Positions 8,853 to 18,270 of a stretch of 64,000 nt of DNA are shown piece after piece. This DNA is from Chitinophaga solisilvae (lineage in GTDB: Bacteria; Bacteroidota; Bacteroidia; Chitinophagales; Chitinophagaceae). Position numbers and translations under genes: made by a program. The notes below the pieces were generated by a model that was not told the DNA's origin, made no database searches, and worked only from the letters and a program-made list of their open reading frames with translations. The number at the start of each line of letters is the position of its first letter. The stretch's first letter is position 1. The stretch lies in the NCBI RefSeq assembly GCF_009928525.1, contig NZ_JAABOK010000010.1, forward strand, positions 124,001 to 188,000, given 5' to 3'.

Positions 8853-9332
8853 ATGAAGAAAGTTCTTTTACTGGGAGGAATGATTATAGCTGTACTGGCT
8901 GCCTGTTCTAAAAAAGAATCCACGCAGGAAAATTTTGACCACGTGGCGCAATATGATAAAGACAGCGTATCCATTACCAGCTACCTGAAAGCTAAAAATA
9001 TCACTGCTTCCCACGACCCACGCGGTATATTCTGGAACATTATTGACAGCGGCGACCAGAAAAACAAGCCGAACCAGAATGCCAACGTTACCGTAGAGTA
9101 CAAAGGAACTTTCCTGAACGGCACCGGCTTCGACAGCAGCAAAAGCGTCTCCTTCGATCTGAACAGGGTGATCCCGGGATGGACCATCGGCATGCAGAAA
9201 ATCGGCAAAGGCGGCCGTATCCAGCTGTTCATACCTTCCTACTACGCATACATGCAATACGGTCAGGGCTCCGTTCCTCCAAATACCCCACTGGTATTCG
9301 ACGTGAAGCTGATCAACCTGCAGGTTAAATAG
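8853..9332 (+). CDS. FKBP-type peptidyl-prolyl isomerase lipoprotein (second of two)
   Basis: A 159-residue paralogue of the preceding gene, with lipobox VLAAC (Cys18). The FKBP core is recognisable by VTVEYKGTFLNGTGFDSS, the V-I-P-G-W-T-I-G-M segment and K-G-G-R-I-Q-L-F-I-P-S-Y-Y-A-Y. The usual Y-G-x-x-x-x-x-x-I-P-P-N loop appears as YGQGSVPPNTPLVFDV, also typical. The divergence between the copies suggests an old duplication with separate clients. A long class A inverted repeat begins 6 bases after its stop codon. Confidence 0.88.
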   Translation: MKKVLLLGGMIIAVLAACSKKESTQENFDHVAQYDKDSVSITSYLKAKNITASHDPRGIFWNIIDSGDQKNKPNQNANVTVEYKGTFLNGTGFDSSKSVSFDLNRVIPGWTIGMQKIGKGGRIQLFIPSYYAYMQYGQGSVPPNTPLVFDVKLINLQVK

Positions 9333-9338
9333 CGAACC

Positions 9339-9457
9339 ATTTGGTTATTTGAGATTTGATTATTTGAGATTTGTTGCTAATCAGTATGCTGACTGAAGTA
9401 CAGCGTGCCTACTGATTAAAAACAAATCTCAAATAACTAAATCTCAAATGACCAAAT
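9339..9457. repeat. Inverted repeat element A2 (class A arms) after the FKBP pair
   Basis: Arms 9339-9375 and 9421-9457 (37 bases each) are complementary with three mismatches. Each arm contains two GAGATTTG units. The interior carries a smaller stem (TAATCAGTA near 9379 with TACTGATTA near 9411). The element starts 6 bases after the FKBP stop codon and ends 33 bases before the serine ammonia-lyase start. Confidence 0.88.
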
Positions 9458-9490
9458 AATCCCTACTTTTACAGGCAAATCAATTAAGTA

Positions 9491-10918
9491 GTGGCACACG
9501 AATGTATTTCTGTATTCGATATTTTTAAGATTGGCGTTGGTCCTTCCAGCTCTCATACATTAGGCCCATGGCGGGCAGCACTCCGTTTCCTGGATGAGCT
9601 GGACACAGCCGGAAAGCTATCCTCCGTTACCAATGTACAGGTGCTGCTGTATGGCTCCCTTGCCAAAACCGGCCATGGCCACGGTACTGATATTGCCGTA
9701 CTGCTGGGACTTTGCGGCGATGACCCTGTCACCTTTGATGTAAACCAGATCAACAGCAAGATAGATACCCTCCGCCGCACCCGTAAAATGATGCTGGCAG
9801 GTAAATATGAAATTGACTTTGATCCTGTAGAAGATATTGAATTCCTCTTCGAGGAATCCCTCCCTTTCCATCCCAATGCACTGGTATTCCTGGTTACCTT
9901 CGCCGACGGCGACAAACGCGCAGCTACCTATTATTCTATCGGTGGCGGCTTCGTTGTACAGGAAGGCGATAACGGCGGCGGTGGCATGCAGGTAGACCTG
10001 CCGTTCCCCATCGATACCGCCCGTCAGTTGCTGCAATGGTGCATCAAAACCGGTTACAGCATCTCTGAACTGGTGATGGAAAATGAACACGCCTGGCGTC
10101 CGGAAGCCGAAACCCGTGCCGGCGTACTCAACATCTGGCGCGTCATGCAGGAATGCACGTACCGCGGATGCCACACCACCGGCGAACTCCCCGGTGGCCT
10201 GAAAGTAGCCCGCCGCGCTTTTGCCCTCAACAAAAAACTGCTGAAAGGCCGTACCTATACAGATTATAACTCCTGGATCGAAGCTATCCGCGCAGGCGGA
10301 GAACATTTTACCTATACGCTGGACTGGGTAAGCTGCTTCGCACTCGCCGTAAATGAGGAAAATGCCTCCTTCGGCCGCGTTGTCACCGCACCCACCAACG
10401 GCGCAGCAGGCGTAATACCCGCCGTACTGCAATATTACATCGCCTTCTGCGATGGCCTCCACGATGACAAAATCCTGCAGTTCCTGCTCACCGCCTCTGA
10501 AATCGGCAGCATCTTCAAGAAAAGATCTACCATTTCCGCAGCTATGGGGGGCTGTCAGGCTGAAATAGGCGTGTCTTCCGCTATGGCGGCAGCTGCACTC
10601 ACCGAATGCCTCGGCGGTTCGCAAAGACAGGTACTCATGGCCGCGGAAATAGCCATGGAACACCATCTTGGACTTACCTGCGACCCCATCGGCGGACTGG
10701 TACAGATTCCCTGCATTGAAAGAAATACTATGGGCGCCATCAAAGCCATTACCGCCTCCCAGCTGGCCCTGCAAAGCAACCCGGAACTGGCAAAAGTATC
10801 CCTGGACGCTGTTGTAAAAACCATGTGGGACACCGCCCTGGACATGAATTCCAAATACAAGGAAACCTCCGACGGCGGCCTCGCTGTAAACATACCTATC
10901 AGTCTCTCTGAATGCTAG
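9491..10918 (+). CDS. sdaA: L-serine ammonia-lyase (single-chain, iron-sulfur type)
   Basis: The 475-residue product converts L-serine to pyruvate and ammonia using a [4Fe-4S] cluster rather than PLP. It is the fused form, with a beta domain at the N-terminus (G-P-S-S-S-H-T at about 17-23) and a catalytic alpha domain. Predicted cluster ligands are Cys355 (GGCQAEIG), Cys397 (TCDPIGG) and Cys408 (IPCIERN). The start is a GTG: an in-frame stop lies two codons upstream and no ATG fits before the conserved serine motif. Hairpins A2 and B1 flank the gene, so it may be its own transcription unit. Confidence 0.94.
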   Translation: MAHECISVFDIFKIGVGPSSSHTLGPWRAALRFLDELDTAGKLSSVTNVQVLLYGSLAKTGHGHGTDIAVLLGLCGDDPVTFDVNQINSKIDTLRRTRKMMLAGKYEIDFDPVEDIEFLFEESLPFHPNALVFLVTFADGDKRAATYYSIGGGFVVQEGDNGGGGMQVDLPFPIDTARQLLQWCIKTGYSISELVMENEHAWRPEAETRAGVLNIWRVMQECTYRGCHTTGELPGGLKVARRAFALNKKLLKGRTYTDYNSWIEAIRAGGEHFTYTLDWVSCFALAVNEENASFGRVVTAPTNGAAGVIPAVLQYYIAFCDGLHDDKILQFLLTASEIGSIFKKRSTISAAMGGCQAEIGVSSAMAAAALTECLGGSQRQVLMAAEIAMEHHLGLTCDPIGGLVQIPCIERNTMGAIKAITASQLALQSNPELAKVSLDAVVKTMWDTALDMNSKYKETSDGGLAVNIPISLSEC

Positions 10919-10931
10919 ACTGCACATAAGT

Positions 10932-11073
10932 AATTACGAATTACAAATTACCAATTACGAATGAAAGCGAAGATTTAAGCGAAGATTAAAATATGTTATC
11001 GTTTAATGATGTATCTTAATCTCCACTTAAATCTTCGCTTTCATTCGTAATTGGTAATTTGTAATTCGTAATT
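10932..11073. repeat. Inverted repeat element B1 (class B arms)
   Basis: Arms 10932-10979 and 11026-11073 are perfectly complementary over 48 bases. The outer part consists of AATTAC-based heptads; the inner part reads GAAAGCGAAGATTTAAG. A weaker GAAGATTAA/TTAATCT pairing continues toward the loop. The element begins 13 bases after the sdaA stop and ends only 7 bases before the next ATG (11081), so it occupies the whole intergenic space, including the place where a ribosome-binding site would lie. Confidence 0.92.
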
Positions 11074-11080
11074 GAAACAT

Positions 11081-13891
11081 ATGTATCGTTCCCTTTGCTG
11101 GCTGCTCCTGTTATTGCCTTTGTCCCTGTCCGCCCAACGTTTTGGCGGTAACCCGCCTTCCCTTAAATGGCAGCAGATTAATACAGATACTGTTCGTGTA
11201 ATTTTTCCCAAAGGCCTGTCGGCACAAGGGGAGCGTGTAGCCAATATCGTTACCTGGCTGAACCGCTATACCCGTTCCTCTATCGGTAACCTGGAACGTA
11301 AGGTGGATATAGTATTACAGAACCAGACCATGCAATCCAACGGGTATGTGCAGCTGGGACCTTTCCGGTCCGAGTTTTACCTGTCACCTTCTCCGTCGGC
11401 ATTTGACCTCGGCTCCCTGAACTGGGTGGAGCAGCTGTCCCTGCACGAATACCGCCACGTACTGCAGAATATGAACTTCCGCCAGGGCGTGTCTAAAGTG
11501 TTCTCCTGGCTGGGCGGCGATCTCGGACAGGCAGCTGTTACCAATATTGCTGTGCCTAACTGGTTCTGGGAAGGCGATGCCGTGATTAATGAAACCGTTT
11601 TCAGTCCGCAGGGACGCGGCCGGCTTCCCGCTTTCTTCGATGGTTTCCGCGGACTATCCCTCGCAGGTAAACGTTACAGCTATATGAAAATCAGGAATGG
11701 GTCCTTCCGTGACTTCATCCCGGATCATTACCCGCTGGGCTATCTGATGACAGCCTACGGCCGTGAGCATTATGGCAATGACTTCTGGAAAGGTGTTACC
11801 AGTGATGCGGTGCGTTACCGCGGCGTGTTTTACCCCTTCTCCCGCAGCCTGAAGAAGCGCACCGGCAAAAATGTTACAGGCTTCTATGCTGCCATGCTGG
11901 AGGAATATCAGACACAATGGAATCAGTACGCCTCCCGGCCCGATACCACGCCGGCAGTACCATTGAAGGCAACTGCCAGAACGGTGACTGACTATAAATA
12001 TGTATACGCTGCCGGCAATAATGAATGGATTGTATTGAAAGAATCCTACGATAAAATTCCCGGTATATACTTCCTGCAGGCCGGCGGCAGAGAAAAACTG
12101 CTGCTCAGACCCGGTATGGTATACGATGAATACTTCAGCTACCGCAATGGCCGCATTGTATGGGCCGCCGCACGTTTTGACGTACGCTGGGGCTGGAAGA
12201 ATTTTTCCGTTATTCGGGTATACAATAATGCAAACGGCTGTACGAAAACAGTTTCTGCCCGCGGTAAATTCTTCTCACCGGATATCAGCAATAATGGCGA
12301 CAAGGTAATAGCAGCTGCCATTACGCCGGAACAAACCTATAACCTGCAGCTGATCGATGTGCAGACCGGTACCGTAGAAAAGATATTGCCTAACCCGGAC
12401 AACTGGTACTATACCTATCCTAAGTTTACGGCAGATGATAAGTCCGTTATCAGCGCCGTTCGTAACCAGGAAGGGGCGATGGCCCTGGTACAACAGTCGC
12501 TTGTTACCGGCGAAACCGAACCCCTCACGCCCTTCGGATATAATGCGCTCGGCGCTCCGGTGATAAATGGAGATACCATTTATTTTACATCCGGCTATAA
12601 AGATGTAAATAACGTATATGCATTGACGTTATCGGATAAAAAAACCTTTGCGGTCACAGACAGGGGACGCAGTGCGCTGCATGCAGCAGTAGATCCGCAG
12701 CAGGACAGCCTGGTGTTCAGCGAATTTACCGCCGGGGGATATAAGCTGTATCATGCCGCAATGCCTGCCGGCAGCTGGAAAGAGGTCAGCATTGACCAGA
12801 CAGCTCACAGCAAATGGCTGCAACCACCGGCAGCAGAAGAGGATAATATCCTCCGTAAAGTGCCGCACGATTCTTTCCCTGTAAAAAAATACGCACAGCT
12901 CTCCCGGCCATTCAACTTCCACAGCTGGACACCCTTTTTCATTGACCCTGATTATGGTATTTCCCTGTCCGGAGAAAATATACTGAATACAACTTCTACC
13001 AGGCTGGCGTATACCTACAACCGTAATGAAGGGAACTCCAAACTGAGTGCGGACTTTACTTTCAGCGGCCTGTTCCCGTATCTTACTACCGGTGTCGACT
13101 ATACGATAAATAGGAATACACTGGCGCCCAGGATAGGCCGCCTTTACTGGAATGAACTTTCATGGCATGCGGGCTATTCCGTTCCGCTGAATTTTTCATC
13201 CGGCCTCTATAGCCGTAACATGCTCCTGGCGGGTAATTACAACATATTACAGCGGTATGAACAGGGTAATTTTAAGTTCAAAACAAACAGCCTGCAATAC
13301 CTCAGCAACCAGCTGGTGTTTAGTAATATGCGTATAAAGGCGAAGCAAAATCTCTTTTCACATTTCGGACAATACCTGGCGCTGCAGTATAACCATTCCC
13401 TGGGAACTCCTTACGCAGAGCAGTTCTATGGCCGGTTTGACCTGTATTTACCCGGCTTGTGGCAGAACCACAGCCTGGTACTGCAATCAGCCTTTCAGCA
13501 ACGCGATCAGCAGTTCAATTACACCTTTTCTGACAATTTCGTATATGCGAGAGGGTATAACACACCGTTTTATGACCGCGTTTATAAGCTGGGCGCCAAT
13601 TATCACCTGCCGCTGGCATATCCTGACTGGGGCTTTGCACAACTGATCTATTTTAACCGTATCAGGGCAAACCTGTTCTATGATTACAGCGTAGCGCGTG
13701 ATTTTACCGTTAACCGCAATAACCGCTTTACATCTGCAGGTACAGAGGTTTTCCTGGATACCAGGTTGGGAAATGCACTGCCATTCTCTTTTGGCGCACG
13801 TTTCAGCCATCTGTTTGATCGCAATCCGGGAGAAGATATTCAGAACAGGTTTGAATTTATCATCCCTATTCAGCAGTTGTTCAGTAATTGA
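11081..13891 (+). CDS. Exported HExxH metallopeptidase-like protein with beta-propeller and C-terminal barrel region
   Basis: The 936-residue product has a signal peptide (WLLLLLPLSLSAQ). The N-terminal domain carries LSLHEYRHVLQ, an H-E-x-x-H zinc motif at 122-126, and W-F-W-E-G-D-A with Glu164 as a plausible third ligand, a gluzincin-like arrangement. Residues of about 270-580 show repeated strands like TolB-type propeller blades (GDKVIAAAITPEQTYNLQLID). From about 610 to the end, alternating aromatic strands end in phenylalanine-rich FEFIIPIQQLF, suggesting an outer-membrane barrel. I chose ATG 11081 because an upstream TTG at 11072 lies inside hairpin B1 and before the signal peptide. The substrate is unknown; the domain calls come from motif and pattern only. 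Confidence 0.75.
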   Translation: MYRSLCWLLLLLPLSLSAQRFGGNPPSLKWQQINTDTVRVIFPKGLSAQGERVANIVTWLNRYTRSSIGNLERKVDIVLQNQTMQSNGYVQLGPFRSEFYLSPSPSAFDLGSLNWVEQLSLHEYRHVLQNMNFRQGVSKVFSWLGGDLGQAAVTNIAVPNWFWEGDAVINETVFSPQGRGRLPAFFDGFRGLSLAGKRYSYMKIRNGSFRDFIPDHYPLGYLMTAYGREHYGNDFWKGVTSDAVRYRGVFYPFSRSLKKRTGKNVTGFYAAMLEEYQTQWNQYASRPDTTPAVPLKATARTVTDYKYVYAAGNNEWIVLKESYDKIPGIYFLQAGGREKLLLRPGMVYDEYFSYRNGRIVWAAARFDVRWGWKNFSVIRVYNNANGCTKTVSARGKFFSPDISNNGDKVIAAAITPEQTYNLQLIDVQTGTVEKILPNPDNWYYTYPKFTADDKSVISAVRNQEGAMALVQQSLVTGETEPLTPFGYNALGAPVINGDTIYFTSGYKDVNNVYALTLSDKKTFAVTDRGRSALHAAVDPQQDSLVFSEFTAGGYKLYHAAMPAGSWKEVSIDQTAHSKWLQPPAAEEDNILRKVPHDSFPVKKYAQLSRPFNFHSWTPFFIDPDYGISLSGENILNTTSTRLAYTYNRNEGNSKLSADFTFSGLFPYLTTGVDYTINRNTLAPRIGRLYWNELSWHAGYSVPLNFSSGLYSRNMLLAGNYNILQRYEQGNFKFKTNSLQYLSNQLVFSNMRIKAKQNLFSHFGQYLALQYNHSLGTPYAEQFYGRFDLYLPGLWQNHSLVLQSAFQQRDQQFNYTFSDNFVYARGYNTPFYDRVYKLGANYHLPLAYPDWGFAQLIYFNRIRANLFYDYSVARDFTVNRNNRFTSAGTEVFLDTRLGNALPFSFGARFSHLFDRNPGEDIQNRFEFIIPIQQLFSN

Positions 13892-13892
13892 T

Positions 13893-14384
13893 TTATTTCA
13901 CATGGATGCGCAGGGCAGGAGCCATATAGTACTTCTCCTCTGCGTATCTGATGATAATATTGTCGAAATACAATACATCACCTGATTGCAGGGTTTCTTT
14001 CAGGCGGTTGCTCCATAGCGGAGGGAGAGCGGAGGAACGGAAATTATCTCCCGTAAAATCCTTGTATATGGCCGGCATACCGGTAGTATCGTTCAGGTAG
14101 GGAGTATGTTGTTCGTAGGTAAATGCGAAGGAAATCACCGCATATTTGTTATTCTTCTCATCCCGCACTGTCAGCGCGGAATCCAGCAGTTTAACCACTT
14201 CATTTTTAGGTAAGGTATCACTGAGAAATATACCCCAGCTGCTGCGCAGCTTCGCGGGCTTTTTGCCGGTATTGGCGGCAGGTTTTGGTTTTGCGGCGGT
14301 GGCCGACTTCCTGACAGATTGTGCCAGCACTGGCTTTACAGCCGTTGCCAGTAAAAAAACAGCAATGAACAGGTGTTTCTGCAT
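13893..14384 (-). CDS. Exported protein of unknown function
   Basis: A 163-residue protein with a clear signal peptide (FLLATAVKPVLAQ, cleavage near residue 22), then a Lys/Ala/Pro-rich linker of about 25 residues and a compact domain of about 115 residues ending in YYMAPALRIHVK. I do not recognise the family. The domain contains no Cys and no obvious catalytic motif. The gene converges on the metallopeptidase gene with a single base between the two stop codons, and neither appears to have its own terminator there. The valS terminator lies just upstream, so this gene needs its own promoter. Confidence 0.7.
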   Translation of the reverse strand: MQKHLFIAVFLLATAVKPVLAQSVRKSATAAKPKPAANTGKKPAKLRSSWGIFLSDTLPKNEVVKLLDSALTVRDEKNNKYAVISFAFTYEQHTPYLNDTTGMPAIYKDFTGDNFRSSALPPLWSNRLKETLQSGDVLYFDNIIIRYAEEKYYMAPALRIHVK

Positions 14385-14401
14385 GATAGTTAAAAGGGAT
14401 A

Positions 14402-14437
14402 GAAAAAAATCGCCCGGTATAGTAACGACCGGGCGAT
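14402..14437 (-). terminator. Rho-independent terminator after valS
   Basis: ATCGCCCGGT and ACCGGGCGAT pair perfectly around a 9-base loop. On the minus strand the stem is followed by a run of T's. It starts 9 bases after the valS stop. Confidence 0.9.
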
Positions 14438-14445
14438 TGCAAAAA

Positions 14446-17094
14446 TTATAGAGACTTTAAACTTTCCGTTATCGCCTGTATCTTGGCTTCGGCATCCGCC
14501 TGCTTGCGGCGTTCAGCTTCCACTACTTCAGGTTTTGCATTTTGTACAAAGCGCTCATTGGCCAGTTTGCTTTCCACGGATTTGAGGAAGCCTTGCTGGT
14601 AAGCCAGATCCTTCAGCAGTGCCTCTTTCTGTGCGGTAGTATCCAGTTCAGTTTCAGTACCGAGGTAGAATTTATCTTTCTGGATGACGAGGTTGATACA
14701 GTTCGGAACCGGTTCCTGTACATAATGAACAGCTTTGGCGTTCACCTGTTTGGCCACCATACCTTCAATCTGTTTGAATGCAAGGTCATGTTTGGTTTCG
14801 ATATGCAGTACAATCGGATCCTTGGGTTTGATCTGGTTTTTATTGCGTGCATCGCGGATGCTGCTGATGACCTCTTTTGCCAGCGCGCCTTCAACGAGCG
14901 TAGCATGCACAGGAGCAGGTGTATCTGCGAATTGTTTCATCATGAGTACATCCGCTTCATCGCGTGTTTTCAGCTGCTGGTAAATTTCTTCCGTGATGAA
15001 AGGCATATACGGGTGCAGCAGTTGCATCAGCTGTTCGAAGAACTCCACGGTTTTATTGAAGACAGAAGCCGCGATTGGTTGCTCAAAGCCAGGTTTTACC
15101 CACTCCAGGTACCAGCTGCAGAAATCGTCCCAGATCAGGCTGTAGATGGCTTTCAGCCCTTCGCTCAGGCGGAAGTCTTTGTGCAGTGCTGCTACTTCAG
15201 CCTGAACTTCATGTAACCTGCTTTCAAACCAGTTTACGGCAAAGTCGCTGGCAGCAATGTTGTCGCTGTCATTTTCCTGGCGGGCTTCCCACATCTTCAC
15301 GAGTTTGAGCGCGTTCCAGATTTTATTGTTGAAGTTACGTCCCTGGTCACAGCTGGCGTCATCAAACAGGAGGTCGTTACCGGCAGGGGAGCTGATCATG
15401 ATACCGAAGCGAACGGCATCAGCGCCGTAGCTGTGGATCAGTTCCAGCAGGTCCGGCGAGTTGCCGAGTTGCTTACTCATTTTACGTCCCTGTTTGTCGC
15501 GTACCATTCCGGTGAAGTATACATCGCTGAAAGGCTTTACCTGTTTAAATTCCAGGCCGGCCATAATCATACGGGCTACCCAGAAGAAGATAATATCCTG
15601 ACCGGTTACCAGTACAGAAGTAGGGTAGTAGTAGCTGATATCGGCATTATCCGGCTGGGAAACGCCGTTGAATACTTCCATGGGCCAGAGCCAGGAGGAG
15701 AACCAGGTATCCAGGCAGTCTTCATCCTGTATCAGTTCTGCGGCAGTGATGGTTACGTTTCTTTTGGCGAATTGTGCTACTGCTTCCGCGGCGGTGGCAG
15801 CTACCTCAAAAGTGCCGTCCGGAGCGTACCAGGCGGGGATCTGTTGTCCCCACCAGAGCTGACGGGAGATGCACCAGTCCTTCACATTTTCCATCCAGTA
15901 TTTGTAGGTAGCAAGGAAGCGGTCGCCCGGATGAATTTTTACATCACCGTTAACAACTGCGTCCAGTGCGGGTTTGGCCATGTCGGCCATCTTTACGAAC
16001 CACTGGGTAGAGATGCGGGGTTCCACTACGGTATCGGGGTTACGTTGGCTGTAACCCAGGCGGGTAGTGTATTCCTGCTCTTTTATCATCAGGCCTTCCT
16101 CTGTGAGGGCAGCGATTACTTTCTTACGGGCAACGAAGCGGTCTTCCCCTACAAATACCACTGCGGCAGTGCTGAGGGTACCGTCATCGTTGAGGGTGTC
16201 TACTACTTCGAGGTTGTGCTTCAGTCCCAGGTTGTAGTCATTGATATCATGTGCCGGCGTTACTTTCAGCGCACCGGTACCGAATTCCTTATCTACATAG
16301 GTGTCAAAGATGATGGGAACACGGCGGTTTACCAGCGGTACGGTAGCGAAATGCCCTTTCAGGTGTGCATACCTTTCATCTTCAGGGTTTACGCAGATAG
16401 CGGTATCGCCCATGATGGTTTCAGGGCGTTGTGTAGCGATGGTGATGAATTCGCCGGTAGGCTGGCCATCTCCGTTGGTGATCGCATATTTTACATGATA
16501 CAGTTTACCCTGCAGGTCTTTGTATTCCACTTCCTCATCGCTGAGTGCAGTTTTGGCTTTAGGGTCCCAGTTAATCATGCGGGCGCCGCGATAGATCAGG
16601 CCTTTATTATACAACTCTACAAATACCTTTATGACAGCTTTGTAGTAATGGTCGTCCATAGTAAAGGTGACACGGTCCCAGTCGCAGGAGCAACCCAGTT
16701 TTTTTATCTGGTGGTAGATGATACCACCATATTTATCTTTCCACTCAAAGGCGTATTTCAGGAATTCTTCTCTGGAGAGCTGGGATTTTTCGATGCCCTT
16801 TTCTCTTTTGAGCATATCCACTACTTTCGCTTCTGTAGCGATGGATGCATGGTCGGATCCCGGTACCCAGCATGCATTGAAGCCGCTCATACGGGCACGG
16901 CGCACTAAAATGTCCTGGACGGTTTCATTGAGGGTATGGCCAAGATGCAAGACCCCTGTCACATTTGGCGGGGGGATGACTACAGTAAAGGGCTGGCGGT
17001 TATCCGGTGTAGAGCGGAAATAACCTTTGTCCATCCAGTGTTGGTACCATTTTTCTTCAACCGTTGCAGGCAGATAGTTTTTCGAAAGTTCCAT
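14446..17094 (-). CDS. valS: Valyl-tRNA synthetase
   Basis: The 882-residue class I aminoacyl-tRNA synthetase charges tRNA-Val. The HIGH-type motif is H-L-G-H at residues 50-53 within PPPNVTGVLHLGHTLN, and the KMSKS-type motif is KMSKQ in GRKMSKQLGNSPDLLE. The CP1 editing domain lies between them, with the typical TQRPETIMGDTA. The C-terminal 70 residues form a Lys/Glu-rich coiled-coil arm, a ValRS hallmark. I place the start at the ATG giving MELSKNYLPA; an upstream TTG would add eight residues (MQPYIIYS) without family support. Confidence 0.97.
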   Translation of the reverse strand: MELSKNYLPATVEEKWYQHWMDKGYFRSTPDNRQPFTVVIPPPNVTGVLHLGHTLNETVQDILVRRARMSGFNACWVPGSDHASIATEAKVVDMLKREKGIEKSQLSREEFLKYAFEWKDKYGGIIYHQIKKLGCSCDWDRVTFTMDDHYYKAVIKVFVELYNKGLIYRGARMINWDPKAKTALSDEEVEYKDLQGKLYHVKYAITNGDGQPTGEFITIATQRPETIMGDTAICVNPEDERYAHLKGHFATVPLVNRRVPIIFDTYVDKEFGTGALKVTPAHDINDYNLGLKHNLEVVDTLNDDGTLSTAAVVFVGEDRFVARKKVIAALTEEGLMIKEQEYTTRLGYSQRNPDTVVEPRISTQWFVKMADMAKPALDAVVNGDVKIHPGDRFLATYKYWMENVKDWCISRQLWWGQQIPAWYAPDGTFEVAATAAEAVAQFAKRNVTITAAELIQDEDCLDTWFSSWLWPMEVFNGVSQPDNADISYYYPTSVLVTGQDIIFFWVARMIMAGLEFKQVKPFSDVYFTGMVRDKQGRKMSKQLGNSPDLLELIHSYGADAVRFGIMISSPAGNDLLFDDASCDQGRNFNNKIWNALKLVKMWEARQENDSDNIAASDFAVNWFESRLHEVQAEVAALHKDFRLSEGLKAIYSLIWDDFCSWYLEWVKPGFEQPIAASVFNKTVEFFEQLMQLLHPYMPFITEEIYQQLKTRDEADVLMMKQFADTPAPVHATLVEGALAKEVISSIRDARNKNQIKPKDPIVLHIETKHDLAFKQIEGMVAKQVNAKAVHYVQEPVPNCINLVIQKDKFYLGTETELDTTAQKEALLKDLAYQQGFLKSVESKLANERFVQNAKPEVVEAERRKQADAEAKIQAITESLKSL

Positions 17095-17128
17095 GCTATA
17101 AATAATATAAGGCTGCAAAAATAAAGGG

Positions 17129-17248
17129 ATTTAGTCATTTGAGATTTGGTTATTTGAGATTTGTCGTAAATAATGGTGTCCATCGGAAAGCCGGATGCCA
17201 CCATTATTTACGACAAATCTCAAATAACCAAATCTCAAATGACCAAAT
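17129..17248. repeat. Inverted repeat element A3 (class A arms), perfect long hairpin
   Basis: Arms 17134-17178 and 17199-17243 are perfectly complementary over 45 bases; with one mismatch the pairing extends outward to 17129 and 17248. Each arm holds two GAGATTTG units followed by TCGTAAATAATGGTG. The remaining 20-base interior can partly pair (CGG/CCG), giving a hairpin almost closed to its tip. It lies 2 bases beyond the stop codon of the threonine aldolase gene and 34 bases from the valS start. Confidence 0.93.
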
Positions 17249-17250
17249 AT

Positions 17251-18270
17251 CTATGCCATTTCGGCAATAACCTGACAGGTTTTTTCAACCATTTCAGGGG
17301 TGATATCGAGGTGGGTGACCATTCTTACCTGGGTAGGGGAGATGGCCATGGCAAGTATGCCTTCTTTTTTGAGGTAGCTGGTAAAGGTGCCGGGATTCCA
17401 GGCGCCGCCGCTGACTTCAAAGATGAGAATGTTGGTTTCTACGGGCAGCATATGTCCGGTGAAGTCTTTTTCCAGCAGAGCCTGTGCAATTTGTTTGGCG
17501 TGCTGGTGATCTTCCTGCAGGCGCTGGATATTATTTTCCATGGCGTAGATGCCGGTAGCCGCCATGAAGCCTGCCTGCCGGAGGCCGCCGCCCAGTTTTT
17601 TACGGATGCGTCTTGCCTGGTAGATAAATTCCCGGCTGCCCATCACCACTGATCCCATGGGGCATCCCATGCCTTTGTTGAGGCATACGCTGATGCTGTC
17701 AAATACCTGTCCGTAGGTGCGGGGCTCCTGTCCGGTGGCTACCAGTGCATTAAAGAGGCGGGCGCCATCCAGGTGGAGGGCCAGCTGATGACGGCGGCAC
17801 ACTTCTTTTATTTTCAGTACTTCTTCCCAGTCGTAGCAGCATCCACCGCCGCGGTTGGAGGTGTTTTCGAGGCAAACGAGGCTCGTGCGGGCCTTGTGAA
17901 CATCGTCGGGATTGATGGCAGCTTCCACCTGTGCGGCCGTAATCATGCCGCGGTCGCCCTCCAGGGCACGTACCTGCGCACCGGCGTTGAAGGCGATTCC
18001 GCCTCCTTCATAAATGTATACATGTGCGAGGTTGCTGCAAACCACTTCATCGCCTGGTAACGTATGTACTTTGATGGCAATCTGGTTACTCATTGTGCCG
18101 GAAGGGCAGTAAAGGGCTGCCTCTTTGCCAAAGTAATCTGCCATCATGGCTTCCAGTTTATTTACGCTGGGGTCTTCAGTAAATACATCATCTCCGGTTT
18201 CTGCCTGTAACATAGCCTGTAGCATGCCCGGCCCGGGGCGGGTAAAAGTATCGCTGCGAAAGTCAATCAT
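17251..18270 (-). CDS. ltaE: Low-specificity L-threonine aldolase
   Basis: The 339-residue PLP enzyme of fold type I cleaves L-threonine or allo-threonine to glycine and acetaldehyde. The N-terminus MIDFRSDTFTRP is the family signature. His83 (S-N-L-A-H-V) should stack on PLP, D168 (HLDGAR) should pair with its pyridine nitrogen, and K199 (CLNKGMGCP) is the predicted Schiff-base lysine. Length and motifs are standard. It lies beside valS on the same strand, but the intervening hairpin A3 and the spacing argue for separate transcription. Confidence 0.93.
   Translation of the reverse strand: MIDFRSDTFTRPGPGMLQAMLQAETGDDVFTEDPSVNKLEAMMADYFGKEAALYCPSGTMSNQIAIKVHTLPGDEVVCSNLAHVYIYEGGGIAFNAGAQVRALEGDRGMITAAQVEAAINPDDVHKARTSLVCLENTSNRGGGCCYDWEEVLKIKEVCRRHQLALHLDGARLFNALVATGQEPRTYGQVFDSISVCLNKGMGCPMGSVVMGSREFIYQARRIRKKLGGGLRQAGFMAATGIYAMENNIQRLQEDHQHAKQIAQALLEKDFTGHMLPVETNILIFEVSGGAWNPGTFTSYLKKEGILAMAISPTQVRMVTHLDITPEMVEKTCQVIAEMA

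Noticed and set aside
9617..10927. 436-codon open frame antisense to the serine ammonia-lyase gene
   Set aside because: Shadow of sdaA with low-complexity composition; the sense frame has all catalytic cysteines.
11072..11080. TTG start of the metallopeptidase gene
   Set aside because: It lies in the arm of hairpin B1 and adds three residues before a complete signal peptide.
15433..16908. 491-codon open frame antisense to valS
   Set aside because: It is the reverse complement of a well-conserved synthetase; the length is a by-product of its codon bias. No family pattern and no promoter.
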